Source of the DNA: Corynebacterium efficiens YS-314
GTDB lineage: Bacteria > Actinomycetota > Actinomycetes > Mycobacteriales > Mycobacteriaceae
Assembly: GCF_000011305.1 (NCBI RefSeq)
Contig: NC_004369.1
Span: 1,550,001-1,614,000, forward strand
Direction: 5' to 3'
Length of the DNA: 64,000 bases
The notes below the pieces were generated by a model. That model did no database searches. It saw nothing but the letters and a program-made list of their open reading frames with translations, and was not told the DNA's origin. The position numbers and the translations under genes are program-made. Below are positions 48,436-60,501 of this stretch, in pieces (position 1 is the stretch's first letter; each line of letters opens with the position of its first letter).

Positions 48436-49644
48436 ATGAAGAACCTCGCCACCGTGGAGGACACGCTCACCAGCTGGCCCCAGGTACTGCTCAACACCTA
48501 CGGCACACCGCCGGTGGAACTGGTCACCGGCAAGGGCTCGACCGTCACCGATGCCGACGGCAATGTCTACATCGACCTGCTCGCCGGCATCGCCGTCAAC
48601 GCCCTCGGCCACGCGCACCCCGCGATCATCGAGGCCGTGACCACCCAGCTCTCCCAGTTGGGACATGTCTCCAACCTGTTCGCCACCCGCCCGGTCGTCG
48701 AGGTTGCGGCCGAGCTCGTGCAGCGTTTCGCGCTTGACGACGCCACCATCGCCTCCCAGACACAGGTGTTCTTCTGCAACTCCGGTGCCGAGGCCAACGA
48801 GGCCGCATTCAAGCTTGCACGCCTGACCGGCCGGCACCGCATCCTCGCCGCCACCAACGGCTTCCACGGCCGCACCATGGGGTCCCTCGCACTGACCGGC
48901 CAGCCGGACAAGCGCATCCCGTTCGCACCCCTGCCCAGTGGGGTGGAGTTCTACCCCTACGGCGACCTGGATTACCTGACCACCCTGGTGGAATCCGACC
49001 CCACCGACACCGCCGCCATCATCCTGGAACCCATCCAGGGCGAGACCGGTGTCATCCCGGCACCCGAGGGTTTCCTCACCGGGGTGCGCGAACTGTGTGA
49101 CAAGCACGGCCTGCTCTTCATCGTCGATGAGGTGCAGACCGGTATCGGCCGCACCGGTGATTTCTTCGCCCACCAGCACGAGGGTGTCACACCCGATGTG
49201 GTGACCATGGCCAAGGGACTGGGCGGCGGACTGCCCATCGGTGCCTGCCTGGCCACCGGCGAGGCGGCCAAACTCTTCGGCCCCGGCAAACACGGCACGA
49301 CCTTCGGCGGCAACCCGGTGTCCGCGGCGGCGGCACGCGCCGTGCTCTCGGTCATCGATGAGGAGTTCTGCGCCGATGTCGCCCGCAAGGGGGAGCTCTT
49401 CGCGGAACAGCTGCGCGGGGTGGCCGGTGTCGCGGATGTCCGCGGACGTGGCCTCATGCTCGGTGTGGTGCTGGATCAGCCCGTGGCCAAGCAGGCGGTG
49501 ACCGCAGGTTTCAAGCACGGTCTCATCCTCAACGCCCCGGCGGACAACATCATCCGTCTCACGCCGCCACTGGTGATCACCGATGATGAGATCAGAGACG
49601 CCGTCCGGGCCCTGGCCGCGGTGCTCGCCGAATTGAACGCTTAA
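48436..49644 (+). CDS. argD: acetylornithine aminotransferase
   Basis: 402 aa, PLP enzyme of class III converting N-acetylglutamate semialdehyde to N-acetylornithine. '[19 protein letters not shown]' and '[14 protein letters not shown]' contact PLP; the Schiff-base Lys is in '[16 protein letters not shown]' (~258) after '[17 protein letters not shown]'. ATG directly follows the argB stop codon, so translation is coupled. Confidence 0.97.
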   Translation: MKNLATVEDTLTSWPQVLLNTYGTPPVELVTGKGSTVTDADGNVYIDLLAGIAVNALGHAHPAIIEAVTTQLSQLGHVSNLFATRPVVEVAAELVQRFALDDATIASQTQVFFCNSGAEANEAAFKLARLTGRHRILAATNGFHGRTMGSLALTGQPDKRIPFAPLPSGVEFYPYGDLDYLTTLVESDPTDTAAIILEPIQGETGVIPAPEGFLTGVRELCDKHGLLFIVDEVQTGIGRTGDFFAHQHEGVTPDVVTMAKGLGGGLPIGACLATGEAAKLFGPGKHGTTFGGNPVSAAAARAVLSVIDEEFCADVARKGELFAEQLRGVAGVADVRGRGLMLGVVLDQPVAKQAVTAGFKHGLILNAPADNIIRLTPPLVITDDEIRDAVRALAAVLAELNA

Positions 49645-49657
49645 AGTAAAGGCTTGA

Positions 49658-50617
<960 letters not shown>

Positions 50618-50628
50618 GGACTGATTCC

Positions 50629-51162
50629 ATGACCATGGATGACGGGCGGGCGTCGACAAGCACCCCGGTGACCCGCACCGCACGCCAGGCGCTGATCGTG
50701 CAGATCCTCAACCGGCAGCGGGTGACCAGCCAGGTGCAGCTGTCCGAACTGCTTCTCGACGAGGGGATCGACATCACCCAGGCCACCCTCTCCCGTGACC
50801 TGGATGAGCTCGGTGCCCGCAAGGTCCGCCCCGACCGCGGACGTGCGTTCTACGCGATCGGGCCGGTGGACACCACCATCGGCGAGGACCTGCGTGGGCC
50901 CCAGGAGAAACTGCGACGCATGCTCGATGAGCTGCTGGTCTCCACCGACCACTCCGGCAACATCGCCATGCTGCGCACACCCCCGGGAGCTGCCCAGTAC
51001 CTGGCCAGTTTCATCGACCGGGTGGGCCTGAAGGAGGTCGTGGGCACCATCGCCGGTGATGACACCGTCTTTGTCCTCGCCCGCGAACCCCTGACCGGGC
51101 GCGACCTCGGCGAACTACTGGGTGGTCGTGCCGGGGCCCGCGGGCCGGAAGGTAAGGTATGA
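50629..51162 (+). CDS. argR: arginine repressor
   Basis: 177 aa. N-terminal winged helix '[20 protein letters not shown]' with '[13 protein letters not shown]', C-terminal hexamerisation/arginine domain with '[17 protein letters not shown]' and '[14 protein letters not shown]'. It represses arg genes when arginine is bound, and sits inside its target operon. ATG 50629 follows GAGGA; the first ~15 residues ('[13 protein letters not shown]') are unconserved and contain a CGTCGACAAGC copy built of rare Ser TCG / Thr ACA codons. Confidence 0.95.
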
Positions 51163-51197
51163 GACGGGTTTATCCGAGCTGTACCGCGTGCCCGGGG

Positions 51198-51241
51198 GAG
51201 ACATCCGGGAGACGTCCGGGAGATGTCCGGTAGACATCCGG
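51198..51241 (+). repeat. four tandem 11-bp repeats upstream of argG
   Basis: GAGACATCCGG, GAGACGTCCGG, GAGATGTCCGG and TAGACATCCGG follow each other without gaps in the argR-argG spacer, 53 bp before argG. The 11-bp period places each unit on about the same face of the helix; could be a regulator array or slippage repeat. Confidence 0.85.
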
Positions 51242-51293
51242 GAACAATTTCACATTCTTTAGAACTTTTCACTTAACAAGGAGCTAGAAACTC

Positions 51294-52499
51294 ATGACCA
51301 ATCGTGTCGTACTCGCGTACTCCGGTGGCCTGGACACCTCTGTCGCCATCCCGTACCTGTCCAAGATGACCGGCGGCGAGGTCGTCGCCGTCTCCCTCGA
51401 CCTCGGTCAGGGCGGCGAGGACATGGAGTCCGTCCGCCAGCGTGCGCTCGACTGCGGTGCGGTCGAATCCATCGTCATCGACGCCAAGGATGAGTTCGCC
51501 GAGGAGTACTGCCTGCCCACCATCAAGGCCAACGGCATGTACATGAAGCAGTACCCGCTGGTGTCCGCGATCTCCCGTCCGCTGATCGTCAAGCACCTGG
51601 TGCAGGCCGCCAAGGAGCACGGTGGCACCCACGTCTCCCACGGCTGCACCGGCAAGGGCAATGACCAGGTCCGCTTCGAGGTCGGTTTCATGGACCTCGA
51701 CCCCAGCCTGGAGATCATCGCCCCGGCACGTGACTACGCATGGACCCGCGACAAGGCCATCGAGTTCGCCGAGGAGAACAACGTTCCGATCGAGCAGTCC
51801 GCAGCCTCCCCGTTCTCCATCGACCAGAACGTCTGGGGCCGTGCCATCGAAACCGGTTTCCTCGAGGACCTGTGGAACCCGCCGACCAAGGACCTCTACG
51901 CCTACACCGAGGATCCCGCCCTGGGCAACGCCCCCGATGAGGTCATCATCACCTTCAAGTCCGGCAAGCCTGTCGCCATCGACGGCCGTCCGGTCACCAT
52001 GCTCGAGGCCATCGAGGAGCTCAACCGCCGTGGTGGTGCACAGGGTGTCGGTCGTCTCGACATGGTCGAGGACCGCCTCGTGGGCATCAAGTCCCGCGAG
52101 ATCTACGAGGCACCGGGTGCCATCATCCTCATCACCGCCCACGAGGCCATGGAGGACGTCACCATCGAGCGTGAGCTGGCCCGCTACAAGCGCGGTATCG
52201 ACGCCCGCTGGTCCGAGGAGGTCTACGACGGTCTCTGGTTCGGCCCGCTGAAGCGCTCCCTGGATGCCTTCATCGAGTCCACCCAGGAGCACGTCACCGG
52301 TGATATCCGCCTGGTGCTGCACGCCGGCAAGGTCACCGTCAACGGCCGTCGTTCCGGTTCCTCCCTCTACGACTTCAACCTGGCCACCTACGACACCGGC
52401 GACACCTTCGACCAGACCGCAGCCAAGGGCTTCGTCCAGCTGCACGGCCTGTCCTCCAAGATCGCCAATAAGCGCGACCGCGAGGCCGGCGAGAACTAG
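51294..52499 (+). CDS. argG: argininosuccinate synthase
   Basis: 401 aa; joins citrulline and aspartate using ATP. '[19 protein letters not shown]' is the N-type ATP pyrophosphatase P-loop; '[17 protein letters not shown]' binds substrate. AAGGAG precedes ATG. A ~130-bp spacer with a repeat array and an AT-rich promoter-like region (TTTCACTTAACAA) suggests argG can be transcribed separately from argC-R. Confidence 0.97.
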   Translation: MTNRVVLAYSGGLDTSVAIPYLSKMTGGEVVAVSLDLGQGGEDMESVRQRALDCGAVESIVIDAKDEFAEEYCLPTIKANGMYMKQYPLVSAISRPLIVKHLVQAAKEHGGTHVSHGCTGKGNDQVRFEVGFMDLDPSLEIIAPARDYAWTRDKAIEFAEENNVPIEQSAASPFSIDQNVWGRAIETGFLEDLWNPPTKDLYAYTEDPALGNAPDEVIITFKSGKPVAIDGRPVTMLEAIEELNRRGGAQGVGRLDMVEDRLVGIKSREIYEAPGAIILITAHEAMEDVTIERELARYKRGIDARWSEEVYDGLWFGPLKRSLDAFIESTQEHVTGDIRLVLHAGKVTVNGRRSGSSLYDFNLATYDTGDTFDQTAAKGFVQLHGLSSKIANKRDREAGEN

Positions 52500-54013
<1,514 letters not shown>

Positions 54014-54047
54014 ACGCGCTCCTGCTGGCATAAACGTCAACTGACGT

Positions 54048-54097
54048 AAATCCCCGGTATCTGAACCATGCTCGGTTCAGATACCGGGGATTTTTCT
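54048..54097 (+). terminator. terminator of the arg cluster
   Basis: Perfect 20-bp stem 54048-54067 / 54074-54093 with a 6-nt loop and TTTTT-like run. Confidence 0.92.
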
Positions 54098-54110
54098 ATG
54101 GGGGTGGATG

Positions 54111-54187
54111 TGGCAAAAATCGTTGTTTTGTCCGCAGGGTCCTGGGGTTTTGCAGACGCGCGGCCCACAAACCAACGGTTTTTGCCA
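54111..54187. repeat. 77-bp palindromic repeat unit, copy 1
   Basis: Outer 20-bp arms 54111-54130 and 54168-54187 pair at 18 of 20 positions. The 37-nt loop carries CCTGGGGTTTTGCAGACGC, shared with copy 2. Open frames crossing here are not genes. Confidence 0.85.
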
Positions 54188-54240
54188 ACCGGGTGGCCTG
54201 GGGTGGGCCCCGGGTTGCGCTGGTGGGGGAGTGAGGCGCG

Positions 54241-54317
54241 TGAACGTTTTCGTTGGTTTGCGTGCAAGCCCCTGGGGTTTTGCAGACGCACAGCCCACAA
54301 ACCAACGAAAACGTTCA
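54241..54317. repeat. 77-bp palindromic repeat unit, copy 2
   Basis: Arms 54241-54260 (TGAACGTTTTCGTTGGTTTG) and 54298-54317 are perfectly complementary over 20 bp. The 37-nt loop shares CCTGGGGTTTTGCAGACGC with copy 1, while the outermost arm bases differ in both arms in a compensating way. Its right arm overlaps the last 3 bp of the HxlR gene. Confidence 0.88.
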
Positions 54318-54701
54318 ACCCCTGAGCTCATCTCCTGACCCGGAGGCCTGCTCGCGGTTGTCCACCACCTGATCCATGTTCCCGATGGTCCACTGAACGA
54401 GCAGTTGGAGGAGGGGGAGAACCGAGCGGCCAAGGGGGGTCAGTTCATAGTCGACCCGGGGTGGGATCTCCTTGTACGTGGTGCGTTCCACCAGTCCATC
54501 GGCGACCAGCCGCTGCAGGCGTTGAGAGAGCATCTTCTGGGAAATCCCCTCCACCGCCTGCTCCACCTCACCGAATCTCTTTGCTCCCGCGCCCAGGGAG
54601 GTGAGGATCAGGATCGCCCACTTCTCACCGACGGTGCTGAGGAGGTCACGGCTGGCGCAGTGGGCGCTGTGGGGGTTCCAGCAAGGGGACGCATTGCTCA
54701 T
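54315..54701 (-). CDS. HxlR-family transcriptional regulator
   Basis: 128 aa winged-helix protein of HxlR/DUF24 type, often redox- or quinone-sensing through an N-terminal Cys. 'LLSTVGEKWAILILTSLG' is the family start, 'ISQKMLSQRLQRLVADGLVE' the recognition helix region, 'VDYELTPLGRSVLPLLQLL' the wing and dimer helix. Cys 7 and 15 are near the N-terminus. Divergent from an NAD(P)-binding protein gene across 123 bp with an inverted repeat; likely controls it. Confidence 0.9.
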   Translation of the reverse strand: MSNASPCWNPHSAHCASRDLLSTVGEKWAILILTSLGAGAKRFGEVEQAVEGISQKMLSQRLQRLVADGLVERTTYKEIPPRVDYELTPLGRSVLPLLQLLVQWTIGNMDQVVDNREQASGSGDELRG

Positions 54702-54733
54702 AGTTCCAGCTTATCGCCTTAACCGCGCCATAG

Positions 54734-54770
54734 CTAACCAATAGTAATTAAAACACTTACTTCTGGTTAG
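54734..54770. promoter_or_regulatory. inverted repeat between HxlR and the NAD(P)-binding protein gene
   Basis: CTAACCA (54734-54740) and TGGTTAG (54764-54770) flank an AT-rich centre in the divergent promoter region; candidate HxlR operator. Confidence 0.55.
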
Positions 54771-54824
54771 TAATCAGGTAGGGTGGGTGCACACCATTCC
54801 ACCGCAGGAAAGAAGGAGAACCCC

Positions 54825-55448
54825 ATGAGCAGAATCAGCATCATCGGAGCCACAGGAATGATTGGTGGTGCCATCACCCGTGAGGCGCAGGAGCGTGGCC
54901 ATGATGTCATCGGCACCAATCGGAGTGGAGCTGCCAGCAACCCGGTGCAGGGCGTGACCTATCGCGCCCTCGACCTCACCGACACCGATGCCGTCATGGC
55001 CCTCGCGGCGGAGTCAGATGTGCTGGTCATCTCTGTGGCCGGTGGCCGGGAAACAGGTGACTTCGGCCCCGTCATCCGGGCACACGCCGATCTCATCGCA
55101 GCCGCACCCACCTCCCGCATCTTTGTTGTCGGTGGTGCAGGTGGATTGGAGATGCCCAACGGCACTCTGCTGATCAACGCCGGGGTCATCCCCGAGGAGT
55201 ACGCCGACGAGCCACGCAGTTTCGTGGAGGTTCTCAACCTGTACCGCTCCGCAGACGAGGGCCTGGACTGGGTCATGCTGGCCCCGTCGCCGGAGATCGC
55301 CCCCGGTGGGAAGGCGGAGTCCTATGTGCTGGCCGATGATGTCCCGGCCGGGGAGCGGGTGACCACCGGGACTTTCGCGGCGGCCGCCCTCGATGAGATT
55401 GAGACCCCCGCGCACCGTCGCACCCGTTTCACGGTGGCGGACGCCTAG
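54825..55448 (+). CDS. NAD(P)-binding Rossmann-fold protein (NmrA/YwnB-like)
   Basis: 207 aa. 'ISIIGATGMIGGAITREAQE' is the Gly-rich dinucleotide site; 'FVVGGAGGLEMPNG' and 'LDWVMLAPSPEIAPGGK' match the atypical SDR group with NAD(P)H-binding but no classical YxxxK. Probably a quinone/flavin-type reductase or redox sensor. AGAAGGAG precedes ATG 54825. Paired with the divergent HxlR regulator, the common arrangement for electrophile-response oxidoreductases. Confidence 0.88.
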   Translation: MSRISIIGATGMIGGAITREAQERGHDVIGTNRSGAASNPVQGVTYRALDLTDTDAVMALAAESDVLVISVAGGRETGDFGPVIRAHADLIAAAPTSRIFVVGGAGGLEMPNGTLLINAGVIPEEYADEPRSFVEVLNLYRSADEGLDWVMLAPSPEIAPGGKAESYVLADDVPAGERVTTGTFAAAALDEIETPAHRRTRFTVADA

Positions 55449-55545
55449 CAGGTGCTGGCGCGGCGTCCCGGCGCACGGGTGTAACCAGGCAGGGGGCTTT
55501 ATCGCAGCGGTTGCAGGCCCCGGTGGGCGCACTTACCATCAGGCC

Positions 55546-56748
55546 ATGACTGTCACCTCTGCACGATCCGGAAGAAATCGTGGCAGGGGTGTTTCCGTTG
55601 TGTTGGGCATTATCTTGCTGGTCCTCGCTGTGGTGGCGGCCCTGGCGGGGAGGGGGACGATCGCCATCCCCGGTTTCGGCCAGGATGACAACGCCGCAGC
55701 AAACCTGTCCGGCCAGTCCGATCTCACCACCATCCAGGCGGTGGTCGGGTCGGAGAAGAAGGCATTCTTCGAGGACCCCGGTGTTCGCAATATCCTCGCG
55801 GAGCACGGTTACCGGGTGGAGGTCACCGCCGCGGGGTCGCGGAGAATCGCCACGGACACCGATCTCACGGGGGTCGATCTCGCCTTCCCATCCTCGGCAC
55901 CCGCGGCGCAGAAGCTGCTGGAGAAGGTCACGTCCACCGGTGAGTACACCCCCTTCAACTCGCCGATAGCGGTGGCCACCTTCGAACCCGTGATCACCGT
56001 GCTGGAGCGGGCAGGTGTGGCACGGCAGGACAACGGCCACTGGTACATCGACATGGTGGCCTATCGTGAGTTGGCACAGGAGGGGACGCGGTGGCGTGAT
56101 CTGGGGGAGGAGTTCCCCTCACCCGGCCGGGTGCAGTTGTCCTCCACGGATGTGCGCACCTCCAATTCGGCGGCGATGTATCTGTCGCTGCTGTCGTGGG
56201 CCGCGAATGATGGTGCCGTGGTGGCCGGTGGATCAGAAGCCACCGCCCTGGTATCTGAGCTCAGCCCGTTCTTCCTGGGGCAGGGGTACACCGAATCCAC
56301 CTCAGCCGGGCCGTTTGCGGATTACCTGTCCCAGGGCATGGGGTCCAAGCCGATGGTTGTCATCTATGAGGCCCAGTTCCTCCGTGAACTCGCCGCGGAG
56401 GATGGTCGCATTCAACCCGGTGACGGGAGGGCCCTGGCGTATCCGTATCCCACGGTGTTCACCAAGCACACTGCCGTCGGTCTGACCGGGGAGGGGGCTG
56501 AGGTTGGTCGGTTGCTCGCGGAGGATCCGCAGCTGCAGCAGCTGGCTGCACGCCATGGTTTCCGACCCCAGGATGCGCAGGTGTTCACCCGCGTCATGCC
56601 TGAACTCGGGGTTGATGGCGTCATACCGGACCAGGTGCCGGGTATCGACCCACCTGATTACGACACCCTGGAGACCCTCATCGAGGGGGTCGCCGCCAGT
56701 TACAGCCCAGTGGGAGGGCCTGAATCGTCTCCGGAGGATGAACAGTGA
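55546..56748 (+). CDS. membrane-anchored substrate-binding-like protein
   Basis: 400 aa. One N-terminal membrane helix ('VSVVLGIILLVLAVVAALAG') then an extracellular part that resembles type-2 periplasmic-binding domains ('AEHGYRVEVTAAGSRRIATD', 'KPMVVIYEAQFLRELAAEDG', 'LAYPYPTVFTKHTAVGLT'). No transporter genes are adjacent, so it may sense or present a ligand rather than import it. It overlaps the next gene by 1 base (TGATG). Start ATG 55546 places the helix at residues 16-35. Function unknown. Confidence 0.75.
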   Translation: MTVTSARSGRNRGRGVSVVLGIILLVLAVVAALAGRGTIAIPGFGQDDNAAANLSGQSDLTTIQAVVGSEKKAFFEDPGVRNILAEHGYRVEVTAAGSRRIATDTDLTGVDLAFPSSAPAAQKLLEKVTSTGEYTPFNSPIAVATFEPVITVLERAGVARQDNGHWYIDMVAYRELAQEGTRWRDLGEEFPSPGRVQLSSTDVRTSNSAAMYLSLLSWAANDGAVVAGGSEATALVSELSPFFLGQGYTESTSAGPFADYLSQGMGSKPMVVIYEAQFLRELAAEDGRIQPGDGRALAYPYPTVFTKHTAVGLTGEGAEVGRLLAEDPQLQQLAARHGFRPQDAQVFTRVMPELGVDGVIPDQVPGIDPPDYDTLETLIEGVAASYSPVGGPESSPEDEQ

Positions 56749-58340
56749 TGAAGAGACTTCTACCCCTTGCCGCGATGGTGCTGTCCACCGTGTTTGTGGC
56801 CGGCTGCGCGCAGGGCACGGACACGTTCACCTCGGAGACCGCCGGGGTACCCGCGGTTGTGCTTGACGACGACCCACTCCGCATCGTCGCCGCCACCGAA
56901 CTGCGTGACCTGGAGACCGTCGTGGAGCAGGCCGCCGGGGAGCTCGGTTTCGCCATCGAGCTGGAGTTTCCCGGCGGCACGCTGGAAAACAGCGAACGCC
57001 TCAAACAGGGGGACTTCGATGAGGATGTCGATGCCACCTGGTTCGCCACCAACCGCTATGTAGACCTGATCGGGGCATCGGGCAAACTGGGTGAGGCCAC
57101 CAAGATCGCGACCTCGCCTGTGGCGCTGGGGGTTTCCGGTGACCATGCCAGGCGCCTCGGGTGGGTCGATCGTCAACCCACCTGGGCTGAGATCGGCTCG
57201 GCTGCCGCCAGTGGGCAGCTCACGTTCGGTATGACGGATCCCTCCACCTCCAACTCCGGTTTCTCCGCCCTGGTGTCGGTGGCCACGGCCTATGCCGGCA
57301 CCGGGCAGGCACTGACCCTGGGGGACGTGGATGAGGTGGCGCCTGAACTGCGGTCCTTCCTGTCCGGTCAGACCATGACCTCGGGATCCTCCGGGTGGTT
57401 GAAGGATGTCTTCCTCCGGGATCCCAATCGCGCGAACGCGTTGATCAACTATGAATCCGTCCTGCACACCATCAATGCCGAGGACAACGCCGGCCTGCGG
57501 GTGGTGGTGCCTGCGGACGGGGTGGTGAGCGCGGATTATCCGCTGACACCCCTGGCCACCGCGGATGCGGAGACGAACCAGCAGGTGGAGGCGCTTGCGG
57601 ACTGGATGCTGGACCACCCGGAACACCTCACTGACACCTTCCGCCGCCCGGTGGATCCCATGGCGATCCTGCCACCGGAACTGGCCCAGGCGTTTGTCAT
57701 CGAGCAACCCTTCCCCGGTGACCGTGCGGTGACCGATGCCCTCATCTCCGCCTACAACAATGACCTGCGGGTACCCGGTGATACCACCTTCGTCCTGGAC
57801 GTGTCCGGATCCATGGCGGGTACCCGGATGGAACTGCTGCGCTCGACGATGCTGGAGATGATCTCGGGTGAGGCCTCCTCGCTGACCGGGGATGTCTCGT
57901 TGCGCGAGCGGGAGAACGTCACCATCATCCCGTTCAACTTCTCCCCCGGGGAGCCGATCACCGCCACGGTTGATGAGGTGGGCGGTCCGCAGCGGCAGGA
58001 GCTTGTCGACGGGGTCACCGCTCTCCAGGCGGAGGGCGGAACCGGCATCTACGACGCGCTGCTTCGCGCCTATGAGCAGGTGGAGCCGGGTGCCTCCATC
58101 CCCTCCATCGTGTTGATGACAGACGGCGAGCAGACCAGCGGGCTCAGTTTCGGGCATTTCCAGCGCCTGTACTCCGAGCTGCCGACGGAGAAGAAACGCA
58201 TCCCCGTCTTCGTCATCCTCTACGGCGAGGCCAACATCACCGAGATGGAGAACCTCGCCGGGCTCACCGGTGGCAAGACCTTCGACGCCATGAACGGTGG
58301 CCTGGAGGAGGCATTCAAGGAGATCCGTCCTTACCAGTAA
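56748..58340 (+). CDS. lipoprotein with binding-protein-like and VWA domains
   Basis: 530 aa. Signal with lipobox 'STVFVAGCAQ' (Cys ~20). Residues ~35-320 look like a second type-2 binding domain ('LRIVAATELRDLETVVEQAA', 'DATWFATNRYVDLIG', 'MTDPSTSNSGFSALVSVA'). From ~345 is a von Willebrand A domain with an intact MIDAS: 'FVLDVSGSMAGTRMELL' (DxSxS), the Thr in 'EGGTGIYDALLRA' and 'VLMTDGEQTSG'. Outer surface of the cell membrane; the VWA probably binds a partner protein through Mg2+. Translationally coupled to the preceding gene. C. glutamicum has similar proteins of unknown role. Confidence 0.85.
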   Translation: MKRLLPLAAMVLSTVFVAGCAQGTDTFTSETAGVPAVVLDDDPLRIVAATELRDLETVVEQAAGELGFAIELEFPGGTLENSERLKQGDFDEDVDATWFATNRYVDLIGASGKLGEATKIATSPVALGVSGDHARRLGWVDRQPTWAEIGSAAASGQLTFGMTDPSTSNSGFSALVSVATAYAGTGQALTLGDVDEVAPELRSFLSGQTMTSGSSGWLKDVFLRDPNRANALINYESVLHTINAEDNAGLRVVVPADGVVSADYPLTPLATADAETNQQVEALADWMLDHPEHLTDTFRRPVDPMAILPPELAQAFVIEQPFPGDRAVTDALISAYNNDLRVPGDTTFVLDVSGSMAGTRMELLRSTMLEMISGEASSLTGDVSLRERENVTIIPFNFSPGEPITATVDEVGGPQRQELVDGVTALQAEGGTGIYDALLRAYEQVEPGASIPSIVLMTDGEQTSGLSFGHFQRLYSELPTEKKRIPVFVILYGEANITEMENLAGLTGGKTFDAMNGGLEEAFKEIRPYQ

Positions 58341-58371
58341 CAGTGGGTTTTTCACCTCACGGAAGAACATC

Positions 58372-58974
58372 GTGGGCATGCTGGTGGCAACCTCGGTCAT
58401 CGTCGTGCATCTGGTGGCGGGACTCGGGGTGTTCTGGCCCCTGGTGACGGTGGCCGGTTACGGTGCGGGTGTCCTGCTCACCCCGTCCCGCCCCGCCCCG
58501 GCGATCAAGCGGGCACCGCGGGTGGAATTGGAACAACCCGGTCGGCTCAGGCAGCGGGTCCGTGACCAGCGCAGGGTGTTGGTGAAGAACCAGGCGCCAG
58601 ATTTCGTCTCCAACTCCCTGGCCGCGCTGGAGGCCGCCCTGGAGCGGGTCCTGGATAACTGGGATTATCTGGTGGATTTTCCCGAACACCAGGTCACTGT
58701 GCGCTCCATGATCCGCGACTACATCCCCTCCCTGGTGCAGGCCTACCTGGCCATCCCGGACCGGGATAATGCCAGGGCTGTCCGCGACGTCACCGGATCC
58801 TTTGATCTGCTGCGCGGGGAGGCGGACAGTATCTATGAGGCCACCATCCGCAACAGCCTCAACCGGCTGGAGGATCACAACCGGATCCTGCACATGCAGT
58901 TCGGCCGACTGCCGTTGGAAGGCGATGGCGGCGACGGGGGAGGCGTCGACAAGCATGCGCCCGGGGCCAAGTAG
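58372..58974 (+). CDS. small membrane protein, XpaC-like
   Basis: 200 aa. Two hydrophobic segments at the start ('MLVATSVIVVHLVAGLGVFW', 'LVTVAGYGAGVLL'), then a cytoplasmic helical domain: 'LAALEAALERVLDNWDYLVD', 'VRSMIRDYIPSLVQAYLAIP' resembling XpaC-type (5-bromo-4-chloroindolyl phosphate hydrolysis) proteins that accompany TelA toxic-anion-resistance genes. GTG 58372 with GGAAG 6 bp upstream is chosen; a GTG at 58297 would overlap the VWA gene by 44 bp and lacks a site. C-terminus carries a CGTCGACAAGC copy. Function unproven. Confidence 0.65.
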   Translation: MGMLVATSVIVVHLVAGLGVFWPLVTVAGYGAGVLLTPSRPAPAIKRAPRVELEQPGRLRQRVRDQRRVLVKNQAPDFVSNSLAALEAALERVLDNWDYLVDFPEHQVTVRSMIRDYIPSLVQAYLAIPDRDNARAVRDVTGSFDLLRGEADSIYEATIRNSLNRLEDHNRILHMQFGRLPLEGDGGDGGGVDKHAPGAK

Positions 58975-58984
58975 GATGTTCGGC

Positions 58985-59164
58985 ATGAGTCTTGATCCGA
59001 AGCTTCTTGAAGTCCTGGCCTGCCCCAAGGACAAGGGCCCACTGCGATATCTGGAGAGCGAACAGCTTTTGGTGAATGAGCGCCTCGGACTGGCTTATCG
59101 CATCGATGACGGCATCCCGGTGCTGCTCATCGATGAGGCCACCGAGTGGACCCCCTCCTCCTAA
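58985..59164 (+). CDS. Trm112-like small protein (UPF0434)
   Basis: 59 aa. 'LDPKLLEVLACPKDKGPLRY' and 'NERLGLAYRIDDGIPVLLID' are the Trm112/YcaR signature; only one Cys ('ACP') remains of the zinc-binding set, as in many bacterial members. Trm112 homologues bind and stabilise methyltransferases; no direct partner is adjacent, though the following gene is tyrS. Confidence 0.9.
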   Translation: MSLDPKLLEVLACPKDKGPLRYLESEQLLVNERLGLAYRIDDGIPVLLIDEATEWTPSS

Positions 59165-59200
59165 TCGGAATCAGACAAGAAAGACACATCCCACACCATC

Positions 59201-60466
59201 ATGACCACCAATATCATTGACGAGCTCAGCTGGCGCGGACTGATCAACCAGTCCACCGACCTCGACGCCCTGCGTGAAGCCACCCAGGAACCGATCACCC
59301 TGTACTGCGGTTTCGACCCGACCGGCCCCTCCCTGCACGCCGGACACCTCGTCCCGCTGCTCATGCTGCGTCGTTTCCAGCAGGCCGGCCACAACCCGAT
59401 CGTGCTCGCCGGCGGTGCCACCGGCATGATCGGTGATCCCCGTGACGTCGGGGAGCGCACCATGAACTCCGCCGACACCGTCGCCGAATGGGCCGAGCGT
59501 ATCTCCGACCAGCTCAGCCGCTTCGTCGATTTCGAGGGCGAGCATGCCGCCCGACTGGTCAACAACGCCGAGTGGACCAACAACATGTCCGTGGTCACCT
59601 TCCTGCGTGATGTGGGGAAGCACTTCCCGCTGAACACCATGCTGGCGCGCGACACCGTCAAGCGTCGCCTGGAGACAGACGGCATCTCCTACACCGAGTT
59701 CTCCTACATGCTGCTGCAGGCCAATGACTTCGTGGAGCTCAACAGGCGCTTCAACTGCATCCTCCAGGTCGGCGGTGGCGATCAGTGGGGCAACATCGTC
59801 TCCGGCGTCGACCTCAACCGACGTGTGCAGGGCAAGTCCGTCCACGGAATCACCGTGCCGTTGGTCACCGACTCCGAGGGCAAGAAGTTCGGCAAGTCCA
59901 CCGGTGGTGGCTCCCTGTGGCTGGATCCGGAGATGACCAGCCCGTACAGCTGGTACCAGTACTTCATCAACGCCGCCGATGCCGATGTCATCCGTTACCT
60001 GCGCTGGTTCACCTTCCTGACCAAGGAGGAGCTGGACGAGCTCGAGGTCGAGGTCGCCGAGCGCCCGTTCAAGCGCGAGGCGCAGCGTCGCCTGGCACGC
60101 GAGATGACCAACCTGGTCCACGGGGAAGAGGCAACCGCCGCGGTGGAGCTGGCTGCGCAGGCACTGTTCGGTCGCGCCGAGCTGCGTGATCTGGATGAGA
60201 AGACCCTCGAGGCCTCCGTATCCGAGACCGAGGTCGCCGAGATCCAGCCCGGTGAACCACGCACCATCGTGGACCTGCTCATCGCCTCCGGCCTGGTCGA
60301 TTCGAGGGGTGCGGCCCGCCGCACGATCTCCGAAGGTGGCGCGTACGTGAACAATGAGCGAATCACCGCCGATGACTGGGAGCCCTCCGAGTCCGATCTG
60401 CTGCACGGCCAGTGGCTGGTGCTGCGCAAGGGTAAGAAGAACTTCGCCGGCGTGAAGATCAAGTAG
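59201..60466 (+). CDS. tyrS: tyrosyl-tRNA synthetase
   Basis: 421 aa, class I. '[20 protein letters not shown]' contains the HIGH equivalent (HAGH), '[14 protein letters not shown]' binds Tyr, '[17 protein letters not shown]' is the KMSKS equivalent (KFGKS). C-terminal S4 RNA-binding domain '[20 protein letters not shown]'. Located as in C. glutamicum just before an rrn operon. No T-box leader in front. Confidence 0.97.
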   Translation: MTTNIIDELSWRGLINQSTDLDALREATQEPITLYCGFDPTGPSLHAGHLVPLLMLRRFQQAGHNPIVLAGGATGMIGDPRDVGERTMNSADTVAEWAERISDQLSRFVDFEGEHAARLVNNAEWTNNMSVVTFLRDVGKHFPLNTMLARDTVKRRLETDGISYTEFSYMLLQANDFVELNRRFNCILQVGGGDQWGNIVSGVDLNRRVQGKSVHGITVPLVTDSEGKKFGKSTGGGSLWLDPEMTSPYSWYQYFINAADADVIRYLRWFTFLTKEELDELEVEVAERPFKREAQRRLAREMTNLVHGEEATAAVELAAQALFGRAELRDLDEKTLEASVSETEVAEIQPGEPRTIVDLLIASGLVDSRGAARRTISEGGAYVNNERITADDWEPSESDLLHGQWLVLRKGKKNFAGVKIK

Positions 60467-60470
60467 ATAG

Positions 60471-60501
60471 CAGCCCGGGAACCTCATTGGTTCCCGGGCT
60501 G
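60471..60501 (+). terminator. terminator of tyrS
   Basis: Perfect 13-bp stem CAGCCCGGGAACC / GGTTCCCGGGCTG, 5-nt loop. Confidence 0.88.

Noticed and set aside
54068..54433. Several open frames on both strands over the palindromic repeats
   Set aside because: They exist in every direction because the region is a pair of inverted repeats; no start signals or conserved protein.
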